Shown: piece by piece, positions 44,264 to 53,360 of the stretch
How the letters are laid out: every line of letters begins with the position of its first letter
Position numbering within the stretch: the stretch's first letter is position 1
Source of the DNA: Stieleria mannarensis
Lineage (GTDB): Bacteria; Planctomycetota; Planctomycetia; Pirellulales; Pirellulaceae
DNA length: 64,000 nt
Reading direction: 5' to 3'
NCBI RefSeq assembly: GCF_014154935.1
Contig: NZ_JACEHH010000009.1
Coordinates: 62,001 to 126,000 of the forward strand
Program-made: the position numbers and the translations under genes
Notes under the pieces: generated by a model
Database searches by the model: none
What the model was told of the DNA's origin: nothing
What the model saw: only the letters and a program-made list of their open reading frames with translations

Positions 44264-44297
44264 CCATTATTCTGCCCCGATTCATTCTGCCAACCTT
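44263..44297. repeat. GGCAGAATGAT repeat element, locus D
   Basis: Two units (ATTATTCTGCC and TCATTCTGCC) separated by CCGA/T, then AACCT. Same orientation as 43557-43591 and identical at 33 of 35 positions. It closes a direct-repeat bracket round the nucleotidyltransferase pair. Confidence 0.8.
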
Positions 44298-44312
44298 TCC
44301 CCCCAACGCGAT

Positions 44313-45860
44313 TTAAGTCCACAGATCGCGATCCAGGTTGCGATAGTTGATCGCCTCGGCGAGATGGAGTTCGTTGATCGACGCGTCACCGGCGATGTCA
44401 GCGATCGTGCGGCAGACACGCAGGATCTTGTCGTGGGCGCGGGCCGACAGCCCGTTCTCCTCGACGCTATGACGCAGCATCTTTTGGCAGGCGGTGTCCA
44501 GCTTGCAATGCTCGCGGACTTGGCGGCTGGTCATTTGGGCGTTGTAACGCACGCCGGACGGCCCTTCGCGAAAGCGTTCGGCCTGGACACCGCGGGCACG
44601 CTCAACATCGTCGCGCATTGCCTGGCTCGATGTGCCGGCGGCCGAGGACGACGACAATTCTTCAAACGGCACCGCGGGGACTTCGATGTGGATGTCAATG
44701 CGGTCCATCAGTGGCCCAGAGATGCGACTCATGTACTTCTCGACTTGCGGCGGGGTGCAATTGCAAGCGCGACGCGGGTCGCTGCGGTAGCCACAGGGGC
44801 ACGGGTTGGCGGCGGCGATCAACATGAAATCCGACGGGAACGTGGTCGACCGCAGGGCGCGGGAGATCGTCACGATGCCGTCCTCGAGCGGTTGGCGCAT
44901 CACCTCCAGCGTCTTGCGGTTGAACTCGGGCAATTCGTCCAGAAATAAGATGCCGTTGTGGGCCTTGCTGATTTCGCCGGGCGATGGAGGGCTGCCGCCG
45001 CCGACCAGCCCGGCATCGCTGATCGTGTGGTGCGGCGAACGGAAGGGACGCCGGGCCAGCAAAGGCTGCCCGGCGGGCAATTGGCCAAGCGCGCTGTAGA
45101 TCCGCGTCGTCTCGATCGATTCGGGGGCACTCAACTGCGGCAAGACCGTCGGCACCCGCTTGGCCAGCATCGTCTTTCCCGAACCCGGCGGCCCGATCAT
45201 GATCAGGTTGTGCCGGCCTGCCGCGGCCAGGGTGATCGCGCGTTTGGCCGCCTCTTGGCCTCGGACATCGCCGAAATCGACGTCGTACTGGCTGAAGGCT
45301 TCGAACAGTTGCTCCAGACGACTTGGTGCCGGATCGATGTCGACTTCGCCGGCGAAGAAGGCGACCGCTTGGCCCAGGCTTTCCACCGGGATCACCTCCA
45401 AGCCCTCCACCACTGCCGCTTCACTGGCGTTTTCCGCCGGCAACACGATCCCCCGTAATCCGTCGTTCTTGGCCGCCTCGATCGCGATCGACAGACCTCC
45501 CTTGACCGGACGGGTGTGCCCTTCGAGTGCCAACTCGCCGATGATCGCGTACTCCTCCAGACGATCCGGAATCAATTGCCCGCTGCCGGCCAGGACTCCG
45601 AGGGCGACGGGCAAGTCGAACGAGGCGGCCTGTTTGGGCAGATCTCCAGGGGCAAGATTGATCACGACGCGGTCGTGTGGTCGCGTGAAGCCGCTGTTGA
45701 CGATCGCGCGTTCGACGCGATGCGTGGATTCCTTCACCGCCGCATCGGGCAGCCCGACCAGAATCGTTTTGGGCATCGCCGCCGGCGAGATGTCGACCTC
45801 CACATCCACCGGCATCGCCTCGATGCCCAACAACGTAAACGTCTTCAGTCGTGCCAGCAT
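44313..45860 (-). CDS. comM: YifB/ComM-family Mg-chelatase-like AAA+ ATPase
   Basis: Family N-terminus LKTFTLLGIEAMPVDVEVDI, then a Lon-C-like region and an AAA+ domain with Walker A IGPPGSGKTML, Walker B GILFLDELPEF, and ANPCPCGY with a Cys cluster (RRACNCTPPQ) typical of ComM. The C-terminal Mg-chelatase domain ends AINYRNLD. ComM is a DNA branch-migration helicase in natural transformation. 515 residues from the ATG at 45860, which has a GGGGGGCGGG tract upstream; the frame extends further through the 29-bp repeats. Downstream of ftsK on the same strand. Confidence 0.94.
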   Translation of the reverse strand: MLARLKTFTLLGIEAMPVDVEVDISPAAMPKTILVGLPDAAVKESTHRVERAIVNSGFTRPHDRVVINLAPGDLPKQAASFDLPVALGVLAGSGQLIPDRLEEYAIIGELALEGHTRPVKGGLSIAIEAAKNDGLRGIVLPAENASEAAVVEGLEVIPVESLGQAVAFFAGEVDIDPAPSRLEQLFEAFSQYDVDFGDVRGQEAAKRAITLAAAGRHNLIMIGPPGSGKTMLAKRVPTVLPQLSAPESIETTRIYSALGQLPAGQPLLARRPFRSPHHTISDAGLVGGGSPPSPGEISKAHNGILFLDELPEFNRKTLEVMRQPLEDGIVTISRALRSTTFPSDFMLIAAANPCPCGYRSDPRRACNCTPPQVEKYMSRISGPLMDRIDIHIEVPAVPFEELSSSSAAGTSSQAMRDDVERARGVQAERFREGPSGVRYNAQMTSRQVREHCKLDTACQKMLRHSVEENGLSARAHDKILRVCRTIADIAGDASINELHLAEAINYRNLDRDLWT

Positions 45861-45946
45861 TGCATCCCGCCCCCCGAGTAACCCATCCAGTTGCCCGAAG
45901 TATCGACGATCAGCGGGGGGCCACGCAACGGGTGGGAGGCCCCCGC

Positions 45947-46057
45947 GCCCATTTGGTGCCACCCACCAATTCCCCGCCCATTTGGTGCCACCCACCAATT
46001 CCCCGCCCATTTGGTGCCACCCACCAATTCCCGATTTGGTGCCACCCACCAATTCCC
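45947..46057. repeat. 29-bp tandem repeat (four copies) between ftsK and comM
   Basis: Core ATTTGGTGCCACCCACCAA repeats at a 29-bp period (45947, 45976, 46005), with a shorter fourth copy to 46057. An inverted, near-matching copy lies at 46121-46138 (pairs with 46030-46047; one mismatch). No unique spacers. Sits 87 bp upstream of the comM ATG and may be its operator, or a dispersed minisatellite. Confidence 0.85.
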
Positions 46058-46153
46058 GGAGCCGTCGGCTGATTTGCTAGCGAGCGTCTTGCCCAGCGAT
46101 CGGCTCGGTCGATGGTCGATGGGTGGCACGAAATCGGGGAGGAGCAGCGGCGG

Positions 46154-48898
46154 TCATGACTCGTCGTCGTATTCTTCGTATTCTTCGTACTCTTCCTCGT
46201 CGGCGTCTTCCTCGTATTCTTCTTCGTTCGCTGGGCCGCTTTGCTTCGGTGACGCTTCTTCTGGATCATCGTCCGGCTCGGGAGGATCGAGCCCCTGCAT
46301 TTCATGCCATTGTTCCAGCGTCAGCAAAACGTCGCGGGCTTTGCTGCCGTTGTACTGTCCGACGATGCCATCCTCGGCCATGAAGTCGATCAGCTTGGCC
46401 GCACGGCCGTAGCCGATTCCGAGATGGCGTTGGAGCAATGAACAGGATCCACGGCCTTCGCGAATGATCACTTCAACCGCACTGTCGTAAATGTCGGGCC
46501 GGTCTTCGTTGAGCGAGGGCCCGTCGCCGTCGTCGTCGCTGGCGACTTTCAAGTTCATCAGTTCACCGACAAAGTTTTGCTCGCCCATGCTGCAGTGCTC
46601 GCAAATCATGTCGATCTCTTCGTCGCTCAAGTATGTCCCTTGGCCGCGAATCAGCGTGCTGGTCCCCGGCCACAAGAACAACATGTCGCCATTGCCGAGC
46701 AATTTGTCGGCTCCGTTCTCATCCAACACGACACGACTGTCAGTTTTGCTGGCAACTTGGAAACTCAATCGAGCCGGCAGGTTGCTCTTGATCAAACCCG
46801 TGATCACGTCGACGGTCGGTTTTTGTGTCGCCAGGATCAAGTGGATTCCGACGGCCCGACTCTTTTGCGCCAAGCGAATGATGTGTTGTTCGACATCCTT
46901 TCCAGCGGTCATCATCAAGTCCGCCATCTCATCGGCGACGATGACGATGAACGGAAGCTTGTCTGGGACCGAGCCATCATCGTCCTCGGGGTCGATTTCC
47001 AACCGACGCAACACCTCGTCACGCCCCAGATCGTTGAAGCTGTTGATATGGCGGACTCCGGCATTGGCCAACAACGAGTACCGCTCTTCCATCTTCTCGA
47101 CCGCCCACGCCAGAATTGCCTCGGCTTTGCGCATGTCGGTGATCACGGGGTGCATCAAGTGCGGCAGCTTTCCATACCCGCTCAGTTCGACCATCTTGGG
47201 GTCGATCATCAGCATCCGCACTTCGTCCGGCCGACAAGTCATCAGAATCGATGTGATGATCGCGTTGAGACAAACACTTTTCCCGGTCCCGGTTCGCCCG
47301 GCGATCAACAGGTGGGGCATCTTGGCCAAATCGACGACCATCGGATTCCCCGAAACGTCTTTGCCCAAGAAGACGGGGATGTTCATCTTCAACGAACGCA
47401 TGTCGGACTCTTCCATCACGTCGCGCAACCGAACGGCTTGACGCTTTTCGTTGGGCACTTCGATCCCCACGGTGTTCTTGCCGGGAATCGGCGCAACGAT
47501 CCGGACGCTGGGCACGCGCAATCCGATGGCCAGGTCTTCCGCCAAGCTGGTGATCTTGCTGAGTCTCAACCCGGCTTCGAGCTCGATTTCGTACTGCGCG
47601 ATGACGGGACCGGTTTCGATCTCCACGACACGAATGTTAAAACCGAAGTCGGCGAACGTGGCCTCAAGGATCTTCGCCTTGCGACGCACTTCGCTCAGTT
47701 GCTCGTCATAGTCGATGTCGTCGCTGGCTTCGAGCAAATCGACACGGGGCAATTGATAGTCTTCACTCCCGGCCGGAGCGGCTTCGACCATGTCTTCGTA
47801 AAGCTGGTCCAATTCGTCTTCGTTTTTGTTCTTCTTCGGCAGTCGAATCTTGGGGCCCGGCACATCGTGTGCCTCATCACCGCGGAGCGAGACGGTTTCG
47901 TCATCGATCTCAAGTTCGCGAATTGAGCCGCTGTCGTCGGCGGTTTCCTCGTCCTCGTACTCTTCTTCGTCGTCGTCTTCTGCTTCATTCGGATTCGCAA
48001 CCGCGACGGTCGTGTCAGAGTCCGCGGCGTCATCCGCGGTAGAACTGTTGCGGCGTTTGCCGGCGCGGACTTTGATCCGTGGTTCGGTGCGGGGAGCTTC
48101 CGATTCGTCGGCTTGTTCGTTCAGAGCATTCTCGTCGGTGGCCCCTTCGCCCGGTTCGATTTCCTCCGACGTCGCGATCGCCTCACCGTCTGATGCTTCC
48201 GCAAATGGAGCCGCGTGCTCCTCGAACGGTTCTCGACGCCGCCGCAAAGCAGGCGGCAACACTTTGGCTGCCTGTTGCACCCCGCGACGCGAGACCTGTG
48301 CGCTGCCGGCAAAGATCCGTCGACTGGCATACAAGATCGCGTAGTCGGTCGTCAAAAGCACACCGATCGCGAGCGTTGTTAACGTCAGAATCCACGCACC
48401 ACTGGCGTTAAAATGCTCCAACAGCCAGGTCGATGACATCGCCCCGAGCACCCCGCCGGCACCAAAGACGGTGATGCCTTCGTTCTCAATCGGCAGCATC
48501 GCCGCCGCCGTGGCAACGCCGATCAGGATGATCGTCCCGCCCAGCGATCGAAGCACCGGCGCATTGAGTCGGCCGCGACGCAGCAACGCGATCGCCGTCC
48601 CGCCCAGCGCCGCGACGACGATTCCCGACGCCAATCCCATCGACGTCATCATCGCCGACGCCACCAGCGCCCCCCAGTAGCCGCAGGCGTTGGTGATCTG
48701 TTCGGCCGGCGGATACACCAAGACATCGGGCAGGTGCAACGTACTGATCGGCCAAAACGGTTCTTCCAACGGGTCGGCCGGATTGCGTGTCACCAACGAA
48801 ATCGTCAGCAGGATGGTCAGCGCAATCAACAAGATCGCACCGACATCGCGAGCAAAGTCCGGTGTGGCGGAAGATTCGTTGGTCAGTTCGGCCGACAT
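46154..48898 (-). CDS. ftsK: DNA translocase FtsK/SpoIIIE
   Basis: Several N-terminal transmembrane helices (to about residue 190), a long acidic linker (about 230-380), then the motor domain: IAGRTGTGKSVCLN (Walker A), PFIVIVADEMADLMM (Walker B) and LILATQKPTVDVITGLIKSNLPAR. The C-terminal gamma winged-helix domain is present (SCSLLQRHLGIGYGRAAKLIDFM), which reads KOPS-type sequences. The last 25 residues are a Glu/Tyr/Asp-rich acidic tail, unusual but seen in planctomycetes. It moves chromosomal DNA toward dif at division. 914 residues. Confidence 0.96.
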   Translation of the reverse strand: MSAELTNESSATPDFARDVGAILLIALTILLTISLVTRNPADPLEEPFWPISTLHLPDVLVYPPAEQITNACGYWGALVASAMMTSMGLASGIVVAALGGTAIALLRRGRLNAPVLRSLGGTIILIGVATAAAMLPIENEGITVFGAGGVLGAMSSTWLLEHFNASGAWILTLTTLAIGVLLTTDYAILYASRRIFAGSAQVSRRGVQQAAKVLPPALRRRREPFEEHAAPFAEASDGEAIATSEEIEPGEGATDENALNEQADESEAPRTEPRIKVRAGKRRNSSTADDAADSDTTVAVANPNEAEDDDEEEYEDEETADDSGSIRELEIDDETVSLRGDEAHDVPGPKIRLPKKNKNEDELDQLYEDMVEAAPAGSEDYQLPRVDLLEASDDIDYDEQLSEVRRKAKILEATFADFGFNIRVVEIETGPVIAQYEIELEAGLRLSKITSLAEDLAIGLRVPSVRIVAPIPGKNTVGIEVPNEKRQAVRLRDVMEESDMRSLKMNIPVFLGKDVSGNPMVVDLAKMPHLLIAGRTGTGKSVCLNAIITSILMTCRPDEVRMLMIDPKMVELSGYGKLPHLMHPVITDMRKAEAILAWAVEKMEERYSLLANAGVRHINSFNDLGRDEVLRRLEIDPEDDDGSVPDKLPFIVIVADEMADLMMTAGKDVEQHIIRLAQKSRAVGIHLILATQKPTVDVITGLIKSNLPARLSFQVASKTDSRVVLDENGADKLLGNGDMLFLWPGTSTLIRGQGTYLSDEEIDMICEHCSMGEQNFVGELMNLKVASDDDGDGPSLNEDRPDIYDSAVEVIIREGRGSCSLLQRHLGIGYGRAAKLIDFMAEDGIVGQYNGSKARDVLLTLEQWHEMQGLDPPEPDDDPEEASPKQSGPANEEEYEEDADEEEYEEYEEYDDES

Positions 48899-49435
48899 GC
48901 AGTGTCCGATGGGGGTGGGCCAGATTCAGTCATCCAACAAGGCTTGTCGTCTAAAATCGTCCCTCAAACTCAACCGACATGAATGCCACGGCTGGAACTG
49001 CAAAGACCCGATCGAGCGAAAAAGCCAACCCCCGCCGCAAGGTTTGCCAAAACCTTCAGGTCTGGCCAACCCTCAACCTTTCGCCAGTTGGCATGCGATC
49101 CACGAAAAGCCCTGCTTTGCAGCCAACCGTGGGAGATTTTTGCTGACGCGACGGTGTCAGAAGTAACAATGGTCTAGCGACTGGCCACGATGGCCGGGAT
49201 GATCGGTGGAGGCTTGACCAATGGAAGCCTTCCACGCGTCTTGAAACGCCGAATCAGAAGCAGCCAAGGAGTCAGGCAGGCCCCATTTCGAGAGCCGATT
49301 CCTATCCGAGTACGTCAAGTGTCCATCGAACTTCTGCACACCTCCTTCGGTATTCTATTTACATTCGTGTGGCTATTTGTCGGTCAAATTTTGGTCGCCG
49401 GGCGGTAAACGGCCAATCGGCCAACGAGGTAGATC
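48899..49435. other. 537-bp intergenic region between ftsK and sulfatase genes
   Basis: Divergent regulatory region. No credible ORF. A small inverted repeat AAGGTTT-gcca-AAACCTT lies at about 49041-49058, without a T-run. The plus-strand region close to the sulfatase is AT-rich (TATTCTATTTACATTC, 49352-49367) and may carry its promoter. No repeat family of the window occurs here. Confidence 0.45.
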
Positions 49436-50857
49436 ATGCGAATTGTCCTGCTGGCACTGTATTGCGTTGCCGCCTTGTGCCGGTCGTCTCTGTGCCTGGC
49501 AGATGATCGGCCGAATCTGGTCGTGATCGTTGCCGACGACTTGGGCTACGGCGAGACCGGCATGATGGGCAATCGGCAAATCCCCACGCCCCACATCGAC
49601 GCCTTGGCCGATGACGGCATCCGTTGCACCAGTGGTTACGTGACGTCGTCTTACTGCAGCCCCTCGCGCGCCGGAATCATGACCGGCCGCTATCAATCGC
49701 GGTTCGGATACGACGTCAACCCGACCGGAAAACGGAATCTGATCCCGGGCATGGGACTGCCGCTGTCGGAAACCACCTTCGTCAAGAAGTTGGGTGCCGC
49801 CGGATACCGGACCGGATTGGTCGGGAAGTGGCACCTGGGGGCGACCGAGCCGTTGCATCCGTTGCGGCGCGGGTTCGATTCCTTCTACGGCTTTTTACAC
49901 GAGGGGCATTTCTACGTCCCCGGATCACTCGCCGAGGGCGTCCCGCACAAAAACGTGCTGACGATGGTGCGAGACACGACGCTGGAGGCAGGCAAACGCG
50001 TCCGCAGCGGAAACCTGATTCGTGGCAACTACGCCCGGATGAGCGAGCCGCTCTATGACCAGGACAATCCGATCCTCCGCGGCACAGAAATCATCGAAGA
50101 GACGCGTTACCTGACCGACGCGATCACCGAGGAAGCGGTGACGTTCATCGACCAGCACCACGCGGATCCGTTTTGCTTGATGGTGTGCTACAACGCGGTC
50201 CACAGTCCGATGCAGGCAAAGTTGGAGGATTGTCAAACACTGCGGCGCATCACCGACGTCCAACGGCGCATCTTTGCCGGCATGTTGATCGCACTCGATC
50301 GTGGCGTTGGCGCGATCACCGAAGCGATCGACCAGCATCGACTGCGGCGAAAAACCCTGGTCGTTTTCCTGAGCGACAACGGTGGCCCGACGGCCGAGTT
50401 GACCAGCAGTAACGCGCCGCTGCGAGGCGGAAAGGGATCGCTGTACGAAGGCGGCATCCGCGTCCCGATGGTCTGGAGTTTTCCGGGGCGATTGCCGGCA
50501 GGCGTCTCCGAACCGCGGCCGGTGATCAGTCTGGATATCGCGGCGACGGCGCTGGACCTGGCCGGTTTGCCCGCCGACGATCAAGCCGACGGCATCAGTC
50601 TATTTCGCTGGATCGACAACCCGATCGCGACCAGCCATCAACACGTGTTCTGGCGGATGCCCGGCGGAAAGCAGGCCCTGCGGAGCGGCGACTGGAAGAT
50701 CGTTCGTCCGAAAAAAGGCCGGCCGATCGAGCTGTATCACCTGAAGATCGATCCATCGGAAGAACGCGACCTGGCAAGCTCACAAACGGAAAAACTGCGT
50801 GAGCTGATCAACCGTTGGCAGGCGTTTGATGCGCAGATGGCTGACGTGGATCTTTGA
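49436..50857 (+). CDS. Arylsulfatase-type sulfatase, exported
   Basis: Signal peptide (1-22). Formylglycine motif C74-S-P-S-R in SYCSPSRAGIMTGRY, so it needs maturation by a formylglycine-generating enzyme. Metal ligands DD34/35 (VVIVADDLGYG), the VGKWHLG motif (about 125-131) and FLSDNGGPTAEL are intact. It hydrolyses sulfate esters, probably of marine polysaccharides such as carrageenan or fucoidan; substrate unknown. Planctomycetes have very many of these. 473 residues; about 150 bp follow before the PDZ gene. Confidence 0.95.
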   Translation: MRIVLLALYCVAALCRSSLCLADDRPNLVVIVADDLGYGETGMMGNRQIPTPHIDALADDGIRCTSGYVTSSYCSPSRAGIMTGRYQSRFGYDVNPTGKRNLIPGMGLPLSETTFVKKLGAAGYRTGLVGKWHLGATEPLHPLRRGFDSFYGFLHEGHFYVPGSLAEGVPHKNVLTMVRDTTLEAGKRVRSGNLIRGNYARMSEPLYDQDNPILRGTEIIEETRYLTDAITEEAVTFIDQHHADPFCLMVCYNAVHSPMQAKLEDCQTLRRITDVQRRIFAGMLIALDRGVGAITEAIDQHRLRRKTLVVFLSDNGGPTAELTSSNAPLRGGKGSLYEGGIRVPMVWSFPGRLPAGVSEPRPVISLDIAATALDLAGLPADDQADGISLFRWIDNPIATSHQHVFWRMPGGKQALRSGDWKIVRPKKGRPIELYHLKIDPSEERDLASSQTEKLRELINRWQAFDAQMADVDL

Positions 50858-50935
50858 TCGGTCGACGGCCCCCGAAAGCCTCCGCGGCTTCTGCGACCCG
50901 GTGGGACTTGGCCAGAGTTTGCCGGTCACATCCTC

Positions 50936-50962
50936 TTTACTCTCGCGGCGCGGCGCTAGAAT
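50936..50962 (+). promoter_or_regulatory. Candidate promoter of the PDZ protein gene
   Basis: TTTACT (50936-50941) and TAGAAT (50957-50962) are separated by 15 bases; CTTTAC with 16 is an alternative. It predicts a start near 50969, after a rival TTG (50968), favouring the ATG at 51010. Confidence 0.3.
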
Positions 50963-51009
50963 AGACGTTGAACCAACATCCGTCCCCTATCTCCCGGCGG
51001 GTACCCCCA

Positions 51010-52032
51010 ATGCGATCGTTTCCCTCGACGCCGTCGCGTTCTCGGGTTTTGATCCTGATGACGATCATTCTTGCGTCCCTTTCCGTTGGACCGCTGGCGT
51101 CCGTCCAAGGCCAGGGCCTGGGCATCCAGGGAAATCTGATTCGTCAATCCGACGGATCCACCGCATTTGCGGTGCACACAGTCAACCGCGGAGGTTTGGC
51201 CAACCGTCTCGGGATCCAATCCGGTGATGTGGTGACCAGCATCAATGGCGTCGCCCCGGCGGATGCCGCTGCCAATCAAAAGGCGTTGGAACTGGCTGGT
51301 GGCTCGTCGACGATCGTCGTGCTCCGAAACGGCCGGCCGATTTCGCTGCAACTTCCACCCGATGGAATTCTCCCGGATGGCCCCGTCGTCTCCCATCGCC
51401 CGGGCTTGCCCGGGCGCCCAGGTCGCCCCGACGGCCCCTTCGATCCCGACCGCCCCAACAAACCGATCGAATTGGTGCCCGGCCAGCGCGGTCCGAACTT
51501 ACAGATACAGCTGCAGCCGTCGGAGGCCTTCGACGGGTTGACCGTCCAGAAACTGCTTCCCAGAGGGCTGGGCGCCGGTCTGCGATTCCAACTCGGCGAC
51601 GTGATCACCGCCGTCAACGGCACCACCGTCAACACGCTGGTAGAATTCAGCAGCGCGTATATCGTTTCCGAACGCCGCGACATCGTCGTGTCCGTGCTGC
51701 GCCGAGGCCGCAGTGGAACGATCACGATCAATCAAGAAACGTTGCGGAAAGCGTCGGCGCCGCGAGGCACGATCCTCCAGCCGCTCAAACTGAAGGTGTT
51801 TTTGGACTTCCGCGGCCAAGTCACCGTGGGCGGGGGAGAAGACGACGGACTGGGCGCCAAGCTGGGATTGAAACAACGCGGCGTCCGAATCCTGGAGGTC
51901 AACGGACGCGCGATCCGCAACGGCGGCGACTTGAGAGAATTGGATCGCCAGATCGAAGACGGCAAGGTTCGCCGCTTGGTGATCAAGATCATCCGCCCCG
52001 ACGGCCAGAGCGACACGGTCGTCTATCCCTGA
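51010..52032 (+). CDS. Exported multi-PDZ protein
   Basis: Signal peptide (MRSFPSTPSRSRVLILMTII, then LASLSVGPLASVQG), then three PDZ-like modules: residues 35-110 (GLANRLGIQSGDVVTSINGV), about 165-245 (LGAGLRFQLGDVITAVNGTT) and 275-340 (LGLKQRGVRILEVNGRAI), with a Pro/Gly/Arg-rich spacer after the first. No protease domain is present. Likely a periplasmic or outer-layer scaffold. The frame opens at a TTG (50968) 14 codons earlier; ATG 51010 gives a better signal peptide. Confidence 0.85.
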   Translation: MRSFPSTPSRSRVLILMTIILASLSVGPLASVQGQGLGIQGNLIRQSDGSTAFAVHTVNRGGLANRLGIQSGDVVTSINGVAPADAAANQKALELAGGSSTIVVLRNGRPISLQLPPDGILPDGPVVSHRPGLPGRPGRPDGPFDPDRPNKPIELVPGQRGPNLQIQLQPSEAFDGLTVQKLLPRGLGAGLRFQLGDVITAVNGTTVNTLVEFSSAYIVSERRDIVVSVLRRGRSGTITINQETLRKASAPRGTILQPLKLKVFLDFRGQVTVGGGEDDGLGAKLGLKQRGVRILEVNGRAIRNGGDLRELDRQIEDGKVRRLVIKIIRPDGQSDTVVYP

Positions 52033-52112
52033 TGAAGTGCAGAAACGCCGGTGTCCAGGTTTTGGCCGCCCCGCCGGTCGCTGCCAAGCAGCGACCGGAA
52101 GTCGCCTCAAGG

Positions 52113-53360
52113 CTAAACACCAACGAACGCGATTGTCATTCGCCAGACCCCCAGCCCCGCAACCCCCATCACCACGATCACCGCCAACACCAGACGCGTC
52201 CGTCCGAGCCCTTCGCCCATCGCTCGACCACGCGACACGACGGCGATCAGCAAAAAACAAGCGACGATCGGTAACAACAATCCGTTGGCCACCTGGGCAA
52301 ACTGAATCGTCAGCGCCGGACTCTTGCCAAACCCGATCGCGAGAATTCCACCAACCAAAACCACCCCCAAAGCGATCGCCCGGAATCGCCGACGGGTCGG
52401 ATCCGCCTGCCAACCGAGCGCACCGCTGATCGCATAGGCGGTTGCGAGCGGCGCCGTCACCGCGCTGGTCAAACCGGCGGCAAACAAGCCCAATGCAAAT
52501 GCGATGCCGCCGGCGGGCCCCAACGCCGGTCGAAGTTGCTCGGCGATTTGATCGATCGATGTCCAAGGTTTCCCGGCCGAATGAAACGCCGTGCTCGCCG
52601 TGATCAGGATCGCAGCAGTCACCAATCCACCCAGCGCGACGGAAAAAAGAGTGTCCAAGTCAGACTGGGCGATCGCATGTCGCTTGTCGTCACCCTGCCA
52701 CGTCACCGCCGCACCGCTGGCGTGCAGAAACAAGTTGTAAGGCACAATGGTCGTTCCGATCAACGCGATCACCAGCGTCAGATTCTCACCGTCGACTCGT
52801 GGAACCAACAAACCGTCAACCAGCTCGTTCCACGTCGGCATCGAAAACAGCCCGGCGATCAAAAACGACAGGCTCAGCAACACCACCCAGGCGACGAGGA
52901 TTCGATGCAAGAGTTTGTAGCGGCCCAGCCAGATCACGGCCGAGGTCAACACGATCAAGACGACCAACCAGGACACAGCCCCGCCCTGTAACACCGACGT
53001 CGCCCCCGCGGCTGCCCCCGTCAGATTACCCGTTTGATAGGCCGCATTGCCGATCCCGATCGCAGCGACCACCAGGGCAATCGCCCCACGCAACAACCAC
53101 GAACCGGACAACGACTCACGAATCGACTCCCCCAACCCCGAACCGCTGAGGATTCCCAGCCGCGCGGCAAGCGATTGCAAAACGATCGTCCCGAAACTCG
53201 CGAACAGGATCGTCCACAGCAAGTCACACCCGAATTGGGCGCCCGCCTTGCTAGCCGTAACCACCGTTCCCGGCCCGATGAACGCGGCCGTGACCAGCAA
53301 CCCCGGACCGAACCGAAAACGCGATCGACAACCCGGCTGCGCCGATGCATCATCGCTCAT
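52113..53360 (-). CDS. NRAMP-related divalent metal transporter with altered metal site
   Basis: Eleven or so transmembrane helices. TM1 reads FGPGLLVTAAFIGPGTVVTA: the usual metal-binding DPGN is GPGT. The TM6 motif is VPYNLFLHA rather than MPHNLYLH. These changes mark a sub-branch of the NRAMP superfamily whose substrate is uncertain (perhaps Mg, Al or other ions). About 415 residues. Its ATG lies inside the end of the DUF2891 gene (11-bp overlap), so it is translationally coupled. An extended frame to 53456 belongs to that gene. Confidence 0.85.
   Translation of the reverse strand: MSDDASAQPGCRSRFRFGPGLLVTAAFIGPGTVVTASKAGAQFGCDLLWTILFASFGTIVLQSLAARLGILSGSGLGESIRESLSGSWLLRGAIALVVAAIGIGNAAYQTGNLTGAAAGATSVLQGGAVSWLVVLIVLTSAVIWLGRYKLLHRILVAWVVLLSLSFLIAGLFSMPTWNELVDGLLVPRVDGENLTLVIALIGTTIVPYNLFLHASGAAVTWQGDDKRHAIAQSDLDTLFSVALGGLVTAAILITASTAFHSAGKPWTSIDQIAEQLRPALGPAGGIAFALGLFAAGLTSAVTAPLATAYAISGALGWQADPTRRRFRAIALGVVLVGGILAIGFGKSPALTIQFAQVANGLLLPIVACFLLIAVVSRGRAMGEGLGRTRLVLAVIVVMGVAGLGVWRMTIAFVGV

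Noticed and set aside
45947-46057. CRISPR array
   Set aside because: The 29-bp units are contiguous with no unique spacers, and no cas gene is near.
48899-49435. A small RNA or hidden gene
   Set aside because: Only weak inverted repeats and AT-rich patches; no conserved structure could be recognised.
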